Positions 1 through 8,826 of a stretch of 64,000 bases of DNA are shown here, piece after piece; positions within the stretch are counted from its first letter, which is position 1, and every line of letters starts with the position of its first letter. The notes beneath the pieces were generated by a model. That model ran no database searches. It was not told the DNA's origin and was given only the letters and a program-made list of their open reading frames with translations. The translations under genes were made by a program, and so were the position numbers. Source of the DNA: Maribacter sp. BPC-D8. Lineage in GTDB: Bacteria; Bacteroidota; Bacteroidia; Flavobacteriales; Flavobacteriaceae. The stretch is taken from NCBI RefSeq assembly GCF_035207705.1, contig NZ_CP128187.1, positions 372,001 to 436,000 of the forward strand, in the 5' to 3' direction.

Positions 1-1
1 C

Positions 2-3000
2 CTTGAAGTTTGGGACGGAGGTCTTTTAGGATTAGAAATACACCCAAATTTTGGTGCGGTTGGGAATAACTACATATATATATATTACACTACAGAGTCG
101 GAAACTGGTGATGATACTTTAAACAGCGGTGGTAATGGAACTTTTGGTTGTAACCTAGCTAACTTTCATGGTAACTATCTTCATTTAGATCGTTTCGAAG
201 TAGATCCCTTAAATATGACATTTATCTCTAACTCTAGAAAACGAATGATGCGTCGTCGTATGTTGAATACAACCCATCGAGGAGGAGCTATGGAATTCGG
301 AAATGACGGATTTCTATATATAGCTACAGGAGAACAAGGTAGGGCGATAAATGCACAAAATATTATTGATAACCTTGATGGCGGTGTTCTACGCATTGAT
401 GTAGATATGGATGGATCTAAAAGCCATGCGCCTATACGAACTATGCCTGACGATGCAGGTCAAGATGATGAAATTACAGGTAATTTATATTGGATTCCAA
501 ATGATAATCCTTTTCTAAGCACTTCAGGGGATAATTTCGAAGAGTATTATACTATAGGTAATCGTAGTCCTCATAGAATGAGTAAAGATTCTCAAACTGG
601 CAATTTATATATAGGTGAAGTAGGGCAAAGTACGCATGACGAAATAAACATCGTGTCTAAAGGGGGGAATTATGGATGGCCTGTTTGGGAAGGTGAAGTT
701 CCTGGACCCTTTAATCAGTGTTATATAGAAATGCTAAATGATATGGAACATCAAGTTCCGTTGACTGCATTTGTTCGGGATGATGCAAAATCAATAATCG
801 GAGGTCAAGTATATCGGGGTAATGAATTTGCTACCTATAACGGTAAATATATTTCAGCAGATTGGCTAACTCAAAAAATTTTCTCTGTGGATATTCTTGA
901 TGGTAGTTATGTGACTTTAGGCACCTTACCTAAAAGACCTATTTCTTTTGGGGAGGGCACTGACGGTAATATATACTATTTACTTCAAGGGAATAATGTA
1001 CAGTTACTCCGTTTTGTAGCTCCTAGTATACCAACAGGTATGCCTCAATTATTATCTGAAACAGGTGCATTTTCAGATTTGAGTAATTTAACCGTAACAG
1101 ATGGGTTTGTTCCTTACGAAATGATTGACGCATTTTGGTCTGACGGTGCCTCAAAGAAGCGTTGGATGGCGATACCAAATAATGGTACACATAATTCACC
1201 GCAGGAACAAATTCAATTCTCAGAAGATGGTAATTGGATTTTTCCTATTGGATCAGTTTTAATCAAACATTTTGATTATCCTGTAGATGAAAACAATCCT
1301 GAAGTTACTAAAAAGATAGAGACCCGTTTTTCTATCAAAAACAGTGATGATAATTGGACATTTTTATCGTATAAATGGAATTCGACACAAACTGAGGCTA
1401 ATTTAGTTAATATGACTACGGGAGGAGATGAGCCAATAGTCATTACGGAGATAAATGGGGGTACCCGAACCGAAATTTGGCGGTTCCCATCAACGAATGA
1501 GTGTTTAAATTGTCATAATGATGCATCACAAGGTACATTGGGACCTAGAACACGTTATCTAAATAGCGAATTTGACTACTCTACACATGCTATGAACGGT
1601 GTTCAAGCAAATCAATTAGTAACATTAAGTCACTTAGGTATCTTAGACCGGACAATTACTGATGTGGATACGCCAAATTTTATTACACATTCATCTATTG
1701 ATGATAATAATGCTAATATAGAGGATAAAGCTCGTTCCTATTTAGATTTGAACTGTGCTTATTGTCATCAGCCAGCAAACGGTATTCGAGCAGAATTTGA
1801 CTTACGCTTATTTAATTCTTTAGAAGAGACGGGTCTTTTAACGGCAGGTGTGGGGGAAACTGTTGAAGAAATAGGAAGTGATCAAAAAATTATTTATCCA
1901 GGAGATGCATCAAAATCCCAAATTTTTCATAGAGCAAATAGTGTAGATTCAGGAACAATGATGCCACCTCTGGCTAAGAATCAGATTGATGAAAAAGGAG
2001 TAGCTCTTTTACAACAATGGATTAACCAATTGGAAGAGTTACCAATTTCAGATTCATTCAACTCACCTGATTCTTCTATCAACCTTGCTTTATCGGACGA
2101 TGCTGTACTTGGCGGTAGTGTAGTAGGTGGCAGGGGCACTATGGAGGCCATATTGTACGATCCTGTCACGGACGATTATTATATGCCTACAAGGTTTAAT
2201 GAGTACGGAGTTGTCTACAATGTTAATTTGGGTCGTCCCGGGGCGGAGGACGGTTTCCTTTGGCAGGTGGACTGGTCTGCTGCCAAGCGTGTGAACTATA
2301 TCACCTTTGGCGGAACGTATCCCAACCAGCCCCAGCCGAATTCGATGTGGCGTATATCCTATCTTCGCAACGGTACCTGGACGGTATTGGAAGAAGGCAA
2401 GGGCGGCTGGATCGATTCCGGCATATACGAGTGGGGCGGTCCCGATCAATATCCTATCGAGGTTGAAGCGCTACGTGTACAGGTGTACAGCGACGGTAAC
2501 AATGACCTGGTAAGTATCCATTTACGTGGGCGCGGCGGTATATCGCAATATGTCGACGAAAGCGGAACGGCCACCAAGGCCACGTTGATACAGTATCTTC
2601 CGGGCGACCACGGTCCGGATACGGTGGCACCGGTAATAACATTGAACGGAGCGAACCCACAGGTTATAGAACTTGGTGATGGCTATACGGAACTAGGTGC
2701 AACTACCGATGACGGTTCACCGGTAAATATAGATTCGAGTTCTTTTTTCGACGCGGTAGGCAGTTATGATATTGTATATAGCTCTACGGACGGTACGAAC
2801 GAAGCGGAAGATGTGATCCGTGTCGTTAATGTTATAAGAAGTTTAGATGCAACTGCACCGGTAATAACACTGAACGGAGCGAACCCACAGGTGATAGAAC
2901 TTGGTGATGGCTATACGGAACTAGGTGCAACTACCGATGACGGTTCACCTGTAAGTATAGATTCGAGTTTGTTTGTTGACGCCGTAGGCAACTATGATAT

Positions 3001-4711
3001 TGTATATAGCTCTACGGACGGTACGAACGAAGCTGATGAAGTAGTTAGGCGTGTGGATGTCGTTGAAATTTTGACTGATTTCAACTCACCTGATTCTTCT
3101 ATCAACCTTGCTTTATCGGACGATGCTGTACTTGGCGGTAGTGTGACCGGTGGCAGGGGCACTATGGAGGCTATATTGTACGATCCCGTTGCGAACGATT
3201 ATTATACTCCAACAAGGTATAACGAGTACGGGGTTGCCTATAATGTTAATTTAGGCCGTCCCGGGGCGGACGACGGTTTCCTTTGGCAGGTGGACTGGTC
3301 TGCTGCCAAGCGTGTGAACTATATCACCTTTGGCGGAACGTATCCTAACCAGCCTCAGCCGAATTCGATGTGGCGTGTATCCTATCTTCGCAACGGTACC
3401 TGGACGGTATTGGAGGGAGGCAAGGGCGGCTGGATCGATTCCGGCATATACGAGTGGGGCGGTCCCGGTCAATATCCTATCGAGGCTGAAGCGCTACGTG
3501 TACAGGTGTACAGCGACGGTAACAATCACCTGGTAAGTATCCATTTACGTGGGCGCGGTGGTATATCTACCTATAACGACGATAGCGGAACGGCCACCAA
3601 GGCCACTTTGATACAGTATCTTCCGGGCGACCACGGTCCGGATACGGTGGCACCGGTAATAACATTGAACGGAGCGAACCCACAGGTTATAGAACTTGGT
3701 GATGGCTATACGGAACTAGGTGCAACTACCGATGACGGTTCACCGGTAAATATAGATTCGAGTTCTTTTTTCGACGCGGTAGGCAGTTATGATATTGTAT
3801 ATAGCTCAACGGACGGTACTAACGAAGCGGAAGAATTGATCAGACGTGTGGATGTAGTTGAGACCTTGACTGATTTCAACGCTCCTGATTCGGATGTGAA
3901 CCTTGCACTTTTGGAGGATGCGGTTTTAGGCGGTAGTGTGACCGGTGGCAGGGGCACTATGGAAGCTATATTGTACGATCCCGTTGCGGACGATTATTAT
4001 ACGCCTACGCGGTTCAACGAGTACGGCGTCGGACGTTATGATAACCTGGGCCGTCCCGGGGCGGACGACGGTTTCCTTTGGCAGGTGGACTGGTCTGCTG
4101 CCAAGCGTGTGAACTATATCACCTTTGGCGGAACGTATCCCAACCAGCCTCAGCCGAATTCGATGTGGCGTATATCCTATCTTCGCAACGGTACCTGGAC
4201 GGTATTGGAAGAAGGCAAGGGCGGCTGGATCGATTCCGGCATATACGAGTGGGGCGGTCCCGGTCAATATCCTATCGAGGCTGAAGCGCTACGTGTACAG
4301 GTGTACAGCGACGGTAACAATGACCTGGTAAGTATCCATTTACGTGGGCGCGGCGGTATATCGCAATATGTCGACGACAGCGGAACGGCCACCAAGGCCA
4401 CATTGATACAGTATCTTCCGGTATCGTCCCAGACTTCAAAGTCGATTGGAGGGCATATTAACAATATGATTATTTACCCCAACCCGGCAGACATTGAAAC
4501 AACTTTAAGTTTTGATCAACCAACAACGGTAGGTACAATACAAATATTCGATGTAACTGGAAGATTGGTACAAACGATCAATGGTGGACTAATAGATGAA
4601 AGAGGTGCTCCTGTAAATGTTCAGGAAATGCCTGATGGAGTTTATTTTGTAAAGACGACTGATGCTTCAGGAATCGAGTTCCAACAACAAATGTTAATTC
4701 AGCGACAGTAA
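2..4711 (+). CDS. Secreted sugar-dehydrogenase-like/dihaem cytochrome fusion with tandem modules and type IX sorting domain (5' partial)
   Basis: The reading frame is open from the window edge, so the N-terminus and signal peptide are missing; 1569 residues are visible. Residues about 1-340 resemble the glucose/sorbosone dehydrogenase beta-propeller (GEVGQSTHDEINIV followed by GGNYGWP). The next part resembles the SO2930-type cytochrome family, with two haem c motifs, CLNCH (501-505) and CAYCH (585-589). Then come three nearly identical ~180-residue beta-rich modules (nt 2057, 3080 and 3875 onward) separated by DUF5011-like Ig domains (nt about 2621, 2849 and 3644 onward). The C-terminus (IYPNPADIETTLSF to the end) is a Por/type IX secretion sorting domain, so the protein is probably exported and surface-anchored or released. 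Likely role is periplasmic or extracellular oxidation of a sugar or alcohol coupled to haem electron transfer; the substrate is unknown. The module DNA is visibly GC-richer than the N-terminal part. Confidence 0.85.
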   Translation, partial: LEVWDGGLLGLEIHPNFGAVGNNYIYIYYTTESETGDDTLNSGGNGTFGCNLANFHGNYLHLDRFEVDPLNMTFISNSRKRMMRRRMLNTTHRGGAMEFGNDGFLYIATGEQGRAINAQNIIDNLDGGVLRIDVDMDGSKSHAPIRTMPDDAGQDDEITGNLYWIPNDNPFLSTSGDNFEEYYTIGNRSPHRMSKDSQTGNLYIGEVGQSTHDEINIVSKGGNYGWPVWEGEVPGPFNQCYIEMLNDMEHQVPLTAFVRDDAKSIIGGQVYRGNEFATYNGKYISADWLTQKIFSVDILDGSYVTLGTLPKRPISFGEGTDGNIYYLLQGNNVQLLRFVAPSIPTGMPQLLSETGAFSDLSNLTVTDGFVPYEMIDAFWSDGASKKRWMAIPNNGTHNSPQEQIQFSEDGNWIFPIGSVLIKHFDYPVDENNPEVTKKIETRFSIKNSDDNWTFLSYKWNSTQTEANLVNMTTGGDEPIVITEINGGTRTEIWRFPSTNECLNCHNDASQGTLGPRTRYLNSEFDYSTHAMNGVQANQLVTLSHLGILDRTITDVDTPNFITHSSIDDNNANIEDKARSYLDLNCAYCHQPANGIRAEFDLRLFNSLEETGLLTAGVGETVEEIGSDQKIIYPGDASKSQIFHRANSVDSGTMMPPLAKNQIDEKGVALLQQWINQLEELPISDSFNSPDSSINLALSDDAVLGGSVVGGRGTMEAILYDPVTDDYYMPTRFNEYGVVYNVNLGRPGAEDGFLWQVDWSAAKRVNYITFGGTYPNQPQPNSMWRISYLRNGTWTVLEEGKGGWIDSGIYEWGGPDQYPIEVEALRVQVYSDGNNDLVSIHLRGRGGISQYVDESGTATKATLIQYLPGDHGPDTVAPVITLNGANPQVIELGDGYTELGATTDDGSPVNIDSSSFFDAVGSYDIVYSSTDGTNEAEDVIRVVNVIRSLDATAPVITLNGANPQVIELGDGYTELGATTDDGSPVSIDSSLFVDAVGNYDIVYSSTDGTNEADEVVRRVDVVEILTDFNSPDSSINLALSDDAVLGGSVTGGRGTMEAILYDPVANDYYTPTRYNEYGVAYNVNLGRPGADDGFLWQVDWSAAKRVNYITFGGTYPNQPQPNSMWRVSYLRNGTWTVLEGGKGGWIDSGIYEWGGPGQYPIEAEALRVQVYSDGNNHLVSIHLRGRGGISTYNDDSGTATKATLIQYLPGDHGPDTVAPVITLNGANPQVIELGDGYTELGATTDDGSPVNIDSSSFFDAVGSYDIVYSSTDGTNEAEELIRRVDVVETLTDFNAPDSDVNLALLEDAVLGGSVTGGRGTMEAILYDPVADDYYTPTRFNEYGVGRYDNLGRPGADDGFLWQVDWSAAKRVNYITFGGTYPNQPQPNSMWRISYLRNGTWTVLEEGKGGWIDSGIYEWGGPGQYPIEAEALRVQVYSDGNNDLVSIHLRGRGGISQYVDDSGTATKATLIQYLPVSSQTSKSIGGHINNMIIYPNPADIETTLSFDQPTTVGTIQIFDVTGRLVQTINGGLIDERGAPVNVQEMPDGVYFVKTTDASGIEFQQQMLIQRQ
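2057..4423 (+). repeat. Three near-identical intragenic modules with interleaved Ig-like repeats
   Basis: Modules start at 2057, 3080 and 3875 with FN(S/A)PDS and run to LIQYLP. Long stretches of DNA are identical or almost so between copies, for example the region encoding GFLWQVDWSAAKRVNYITF. Ig-like DUF5011 repeats (TAPVITLNGANPQVIEL or VAPVITLNGANPQVIEL) start near 2621, 2849 and 3644. The spacing is uneven because the first linker carries two Ig repeats and the second carries one. The near-identity at DNA level points to recent duplication or ongoing gene conversion. Confidence 0.9.
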
Positions 4712-4734
4712 AGTTAATCAACTAGATAAAACAA

Positions 4735-4765
4735 AAAAGGAGACCAAATAGGTCTCCTTTTTTTA
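4735..4765. terminator. Bidirectional intrinsic terminator
   Basis: An 11-bp perfect stem (aaaaggagacc, loop aaata, ggtctcctttt) is flanked by A and T runs on both sides. It lies between the converging secreted fusion gene and yebC and can serve both. Confidence 0.85.
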
Positions 4766-4782
4766 TAAAATAGTATTGAAGT

Positions 4783-5493
4783 TTATTCCTCCATAGAATG
4801 ATATACATTCTGTACATCATCATCTTCTTCTAATTTTTCTAGAAGCTTTTCAACATCTGCGGCTTCTTCTTCGGTAAGTGCTTTTGTTACTTGTGGTATT
4901 CTTTCAAAACCTGATGATAATATTTCAATTTCACGGTTCTCTAATTCTTTTTGTAGTGCTCCAAAACTTTCAAAAGGGCCATAAATTAGTATTCCGTCAT
5001 CATCAATGAAAACCTCTTCAGCTCCAAAATCAATTAACTCTAATTCTATTTCTTCAGGGTCTAAACCTTCAGCTGGTATTCTAAAATTACAAGTATGATC
5101 AAACATAAATTCTACGGATCCTGATGTACCCATATTTCCATTACATTTATTAAAATAACTTCTAACATTCGCTACTGTTCTAGTATTGTTGTCAGTTGCA
5201 GTTTCAACTAATATAGCTATACCGTGTGGCGCATATCCTTCAAAAAGAACTTCTTTATAATCACCAAGACTTTTGTCACTTGCTCTTTTAATGGCGCGTT
5301 CCACATTGTCTTTTGGCATGTTTACAGACTTTGCATTCTGTATAACAGCTCTTAAGCGTGAATTGGAATCTGGATCTGGTCCGCCTTCTTTTACGGCCAT
5401 CACAATATCTTTGCCTATACGAGTAAAGGCTTTGGACATTGCTGACCATCTTTTCATTTTACGTGCTTTTCTAAATTCAAAAGCTCTTCCCAT
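4783..5493 (-). CDS. yebC: YebC/PmpR family DNA-binding protein
   Basis: 236 residues, the usual length for the family. The N-terminus MGRAFEFRKARKMKRWSAM and the stretch GGPDPDSNSRLRAVIQNAK are typical of YebC/TACO1 proteins. Family members bind nucleic acid or the ribosome; some act as transcription regulators, and TACO1/YebC promote translation of proline-rich stretches. Which role applies here cannot be read from sequence. The gene is monocistronic between a shared terminator and its own promoter. The C-terminus is acidic (EKLLEKLEEDDD), as in relatives. Confidence 0.93.
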   Translation of the reverse strand: MGRAFEFRKARKMKRWSAMSKAFTRIGKDIVMAVKEGGPDPDSNSRLRAVIQNAKSVNMPKDNVERAIKRASDKSLGDYKEVLFEGYAPHGIAILVETATDNNTRTVANVRSYFNKCNGNMGTSGSVEFMFDHTCNFRIPAEGLDPEEIELELIDFGAEEVFIDDDGILIYGPFESFGALQKELENREIEILSSGFERIPQVTKALTEEEAADVEKLLEKLEEDDDVQNVYHSMEE

Positions 5494-5509
5494 GGTAAAT
5501 TATTTTAAA

Positions 5510-5517
5510 CAAATGTA
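5510..5517 (-). promoter_or_regulatory. Bacteroidota -7 element for yebC
   Basis: Read on the minus strand this is TACATTTG, an exact match to TAnnTTTG, 17 bases before the yebC start codon. The -33 element is weak (TTTC, about 20 bases upstream), so only the -7 box is claimed. Confidence 0.5.
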
Positions 5518-5594
5518 CAAAAACGGTCAATGTTCAGAAATCAATAAATTGAATTTCATCAATAACCTTTTCTATCTGTAATTAGTATCGATTA

Positions 5595-5894
5595 TTAAAA
5601 TTCACTTTCTATTATATCTTCAATCGTTCTGGCTAAAACAAAATCTTTTTCGGTAACACCATTAGCATCATGGGTGTTTAGACGAATATTTACTGTATTG
5701 TAAACATTGCTCCAATCTGGGTGATGACCTTGCGCCTCGCATTCAAAGGCTATACGTGTCATTACCGAAAATGCTTCTTTAAAATTTTTAAATTCAAAGG
5801 TGGTCTCTATGGCGCCATCCACATATTCCCATCCGTCAAGTTGACCTAAATAGTCCGCTATTTGCTGGTCAGTAAATTTTTCTATTTCTTTCAT
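5595..5894 (-). CDS. 4a-hydroxytetrahydrobiopterin dehydratase (pterin-4a-carbinolamine dehydratase)
   Basis: 99 residues, the full length for the PCD/DCoH family. The conserved EAQGHHPDWSNVYNTVNIRL stretch contains the active-site His-His-Pro-x-Trp motif, and the C-terminal DFVLARTIE helix is also typical. The enzyme dehydrates 4a-hydroxytetrahydropterin, recycling the cofactor of aromatic amino acid hydroxylases or helping molybdopterin metabolism. No phenylalanine hydroxylase lies next to it. It is probably the last gene of an operon with the epimerase, glutaminase and gcvT upstream (gap of 8 bases to the epimerase gene). Confidence 0.92.
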   Translation of the reverse strand: MKEIEKFTDQQIADYLGQLDGWEYVDGAIETTFEFKNFKEAFSVMTRIAFECEAQGHHPDWSNVYNTVNIRLNTHDANGVTEKDFVLARTIEDIIESEF

Positions 5895-5902
5895 AGTGGT
5901 TA

Positions 5903-6730
5903 CTAATTTAAAACATGATGATCAATTATATCTTGAAAAGTAAACTGTAAATTTTTAGGTAATTTATTAGTCTTTGGTAAGACTGCCAAATACCTGTCTT
6001 CATTAGTAGTATAAACCCTTTTTATTATGGGATTAAAATTACCTACACGTTCTAAAACTTCTTTTATAAAATCTTCATGATGCGTTAGGTCATTGCTTCC
6101 TAGATGGTAAATACCCGTTTTGTTTCTATTGATAAGGTAATGAATTTGTTGAGTAAGCTTATCATCATTGGTGACATTTAATATCAAATTAGGGAATACG
6201 TCTACAGGTTCATTTGCTAGAATAGCTTTTTTCATGTCTTTAACTCTAGGGGAACTATTGCCGAATACCATAGGTACTCTTAAGATAGCCATTTTATCTT
6301 TCGGCAACCTGAGCAGCATATTTTCAATTTTTATTTTTAGTCTACCATATACACTTTCAGACAAAGTCTTATCCATTTCATAAGATGGATATTTACTGTA
6401 AGTATCAAAAACATTGGCAGATGATATAAAGTATATTTTACAGTCTTCTTTAGTAATGTATTCCGCAATATGATTATGTGCAATCACCAGAGCAGCAAAA
6501 TTCCCTCTTAAAGCTGAAACAATTACCTGTGGTTTAATCTCTTCTAAAACTTCAACGATATCATCTTCTTCTAAATTATAATGTACAAATTGTTTATTAG
6601 ATGAGTATGAATTTGCAGCATGACAATAGGTGCCATAGGTATCGAAATAATTACAAAGTTCTTTGTAAATCGCATTACCAATGAAACCGCTTCCGCCAAG
6701 AATCAATATTTTTTTAGTGTCTAATTTCAA
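5903..6730 (-). CDS. NAD-dependent epimerase/dehydratase-like (RmlD-like) protein
   Basis: 275 residues with an N-terminal Rossmann motif ILGGSGFIGNAIYKEL and the downstream SSANVFD segment of extended SDR or dTDP-4-dehydrorhamnose-reductase-like proteins. An extended-SDR YxxxK is seen as YGRLK (about residue 128). The natural substrate is unknown; it could be a nucleotide sugar. The start overlaps the glutaminase stop by 4 bases, which indicates translational coupling and an operon with glsA and gcvT. Confidence 0.75.
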   Translation of the reverse strand: MKLDTKKILILGGSGFIGNAIYKELCNYFDTYGTYCHAANSYSSNKQFVHYNLEEDDIVEVLEEIKPQVIVSALRGNFAALVIAHNHIAEYITKEDCKIYFISSANVFDTYSKYPSYEMDKTLSESVYGRLKIKIENMLLRLPKDKMAILRVPMVFGNSSPRVKDMKKAILANEPVDVFPNLILNVTNDDKLTQQIHYLINRNKTGIYHLGSNDLTHHEDFIKEVLERVGNFNPIIKRVYTTNEDRYLAVLPKTNKLPKNLQFTFQDIIDHHVLN

Positions 6731-7641
6731 AAAATAGAAAGTTCAGTTTCTGTAGTTAATTTTTCTAAAGCAAGCATTCCTAATTTAGAATTTCCTTTAG
6801 GGTTGAGTCCCGGAGACCATGTTGCTACACAGAATTTATTTGGGAGAAAGGCAACGATACCACCGCCAACACCACTTTTGCCAGGTAGTCCAACTTCAAA
6901 AGCAAATTCGCCGGCTTCATCATAAAACCCGCAAGTCAACATTATTGCATTAATACGTTTTACCTGAGTTAAAGTTAAGAACGCATTATTTCTTCTACAT
7001 TTACCATGATTCATAAACATGTAGAACGTATTTGTTAATTGCGCACAACTCATGCTAAGCGAGCATTGATGAAAGTAAAAATCTAATACTACATCTACGT
7101 CGTTTTTTAGATTTCCGTAGGATTTTAAAAGGTTAGCAGCTGCAAAATTTCTGAATCCTGTTTGCTTTTCAGACTTTGCTACTTCTACATCATAAGCTAT
7201 ACTATCATCATTCGCAATGTTTTGAACGAAAGCTAAGAATTCTTCCTTAGGATTTTTTAACTGAGAAATCAAAATATCAGCAATGACAATTGCACCAGGA
7301 TTTATCAACGGATTTCTTGGAATTCCGTTTTCTAATTCTAGCAAAGACAGGTGATTGAAAGGGTCTCCAGAAGGTTCAACATCTACACGTTTCCAAACTT
7401 TTTCTCCTATTTTTCCTAATGCCATAGAAAGCGATAAGACCTTCGAGATACTTTGAATAGAAAATTGTTCGTCAGATTTTCCGGCAGAAAAATTATTTTG
7501 TTGAATATCTATCAAATGAATACCGAAATTGTCAACATCAATTTTTGCTAATTCAGGTATATAATCTGCAATCTTACCTTTATCCTTTTCATGAGATGCA
7601 GCTTCATTAATTGAGGTAAGAATACGTTGAAAATCTATCAT
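6727..7641 (-). CDS. glsA: Glutaminase
   Basis: 304 residues, full length for the serine-dependent beta-lactamase-like glutaminase family. It hydrolyses glutamine to glutamate and ammonia. The catalytic S64-x-x-K67 motif (QSISKV) is present, together with NPLINPGAI and the C-terminal GLPGKSGVGGGIVA segment. The gene begins one base after the gcvT stop codon and overlaps the following epimerase gene, so it is part of that operon. Confidence 0.95.
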   Translation of the reverse strand: MIDFQRILTSINEAASHEKDKGKIADYIPELAKIDVDNFGIHLIDIQQNNFSAGKSDEQFSIQSISKVLSLSMALGKIGEKVWKRVDVEPSGDPFNHLSLLELENGIPRNPLINPGAIVIADILISQLKNPKEEFLAFVQNIANDDSIAYDVEVAKSEKQTGFRNFAAANLLKSYGNLKNDVDVVLDFYFHQCSLSMSCAQLTNTFYMFMNHGKCRRNNAFLTLTQVKRINAIMLTCGFYDEAGEFAFEVGLPGKSGVGGGIVAFLPNKFCVATWSPGLNPKGNSKLGMLALEKLTTETELSIF

Positions 7642-8727
7642 TTACTTTTTGTAAAATGGTAATTTAACTATAGTTGCTGGCACAGCATTCTTTCTAATTT
7701 GAATATTAATTTTACTGCCAACTTCAGTAAATATTGGCGGAACATAACCTAAGCCGATACCGGTACCCATAGAAGGTGACATCGTACCAGAAGTTACTAC
7801 GCCTATTGTTTTACCATTACCGTCAACAATATCATAACCGTGTCTAGGTATACCACGTTCATCTAGTTCAAAAGCTACTAACTTTCGTTCTGGTCCGTGT
7901 TGTTTTTCTTTTTCTAAAGCTGCGGAGTTGACAAAATCCTTGTTAAATTTAGTTACCCAACCTAAACCAGCTTCAAGCGGAGAGGTATTATCATCAATAT
8001 CATTACCGTAAAGACAGTATCCCATTTCTAAACGAAGGGTGTCTCTAGCTGCCAATCCTATTGGTTTAATTCCAAAATCTGCTCCGGCTTCAAAAACCTT
8101 GTCCCATATTTGTTTTACCTCGTCATTCTTACAGTAAATTTCGAATCCGCCAGAACCGGTATATCCTGTTGCAGAAATAATTACATTATCTACACCTGCA
8201 AAATCAGCTACTTCAAAATGATAAAATTTAATATCGGCTAAATTAACAGAAGTTAAAGATTGCATCGCTTCAACAGCTTTAGGACCTTGAATAGCTAAAA
8301 GTGAATACCCTTCAGATATATTTTTCATATCTGCTTTAAATTCATCATTGTAAGATGAAATATGATTCCAGTCTTTTTCAATATTTGAAGCGTTGACCAC
8401 TAGTAAATACTGTTCTTCTTTAATTTTATAAATGATAAGGTCGTCAACAATACCGCCGGTTTCATTAGGTAGGCAACTGTATTGTGCTCTGCCAATAGTC
8501 AATTTTGTGGCATCATTAGATGATACTTTTTGAATTAAATCTAAGGCAGTAGGCCCAGAGATTAAAAATTCGCCCATATGCGATACATCAAAAACTCCCA
8601 CACTTTTACGTACGGTTTCATGTTCAGCATTAACACCTTCGTAAGAAACAGGCATGTTATAACCAGCAAATGGAACCATTTTGGCACCAAGAGATTCGTG
8701 AGTTGTGGTAAGCGCAGTATTTTTCAT
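7642..8727 (-). CDS. gcvT: Aminomethyltransferase (glycine cleavage system T protein)
   Basis: 361 residues, full length. Hallmarks are FDVSHMGEF near residue 46, [10 protein letters not shown] and the C-terminal GIGLGYVP region of the tetrahydrofolate-binding GcvT family. It transfers the aminomethyl carbon from lipoyl-GcvH to tetrahydrofolate, releasing ammonia. No other gcv gene is in the window. It is first in a four-gene minus-strand unit (gcvT, glsA, epimerase, pterin dehydratase) and has a good promoter upstream. Confidence 0.96.
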   Translation of the reverse strand: MKNTALTTTHESLGAKMVPFAGYNMPVSYEGVNAEHETVRKSVGVFDVSHMGEFLISGPTALDLIQKVSSNDATKLTIGRAQYSCLPNETGGIVDDLIIYKIKEEQYLLVVNASNIEKDWNHISSYNDEFKADMKNISEGYSLLAIQGPKAVEAMQSLTSVNLADIKFYHFEVADFAGVDNVIISATGYTGSGGFEIYCKNDEVKQIWDKVFEAGADFGIKPIGLAARDTLRLEMGYCLYGNDIDDNTSPLEAGLGWVTKFNKDFVNSAALEKEKQHGPERKLVAFELDERGIPRHGYDIVDGNGKTIGVVTSGTMSPSMGTGIGLGYVPPIFTEVGSKINIQIRKNAVPATIVKLPFYKK

Positions 8728-8749
8728 CTTTTTCTATTTATTGGCGATA

Positions 8750-8778
8750 CAAATTTATCGAAAATAAATAGAAGCAAA
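8750..8778 (-). promoter_or_regulatory. Promoter of the gcvT operon
   Basis: On the minus strand TTTG (8778-8775) is followed after 17 bases by TAAATTTG (8757-8750), matching the TTTG / TAnnTTTG consensus. The -7 box ends 22 bases before the gcvT start codon. Confidence 0.6.
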
Positions 8779-8826
8779 TGTGGCTAAACCTCGAATTAGG
8801 AAAATATTGTAACCTTTAATAGCAGA

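Noticed and set aside
2057..4423. CRISPR-like array
   Set aside because: The repeats are long protein-coding modules in frame with no short spacers or cas genes.
2090..4464. Many short ORFs on both strands in the repeat modules
   Set aside because: They recur in the same positions in each module because the DNA is repeated and GC-richer. The long plus-strand frame explains the region.
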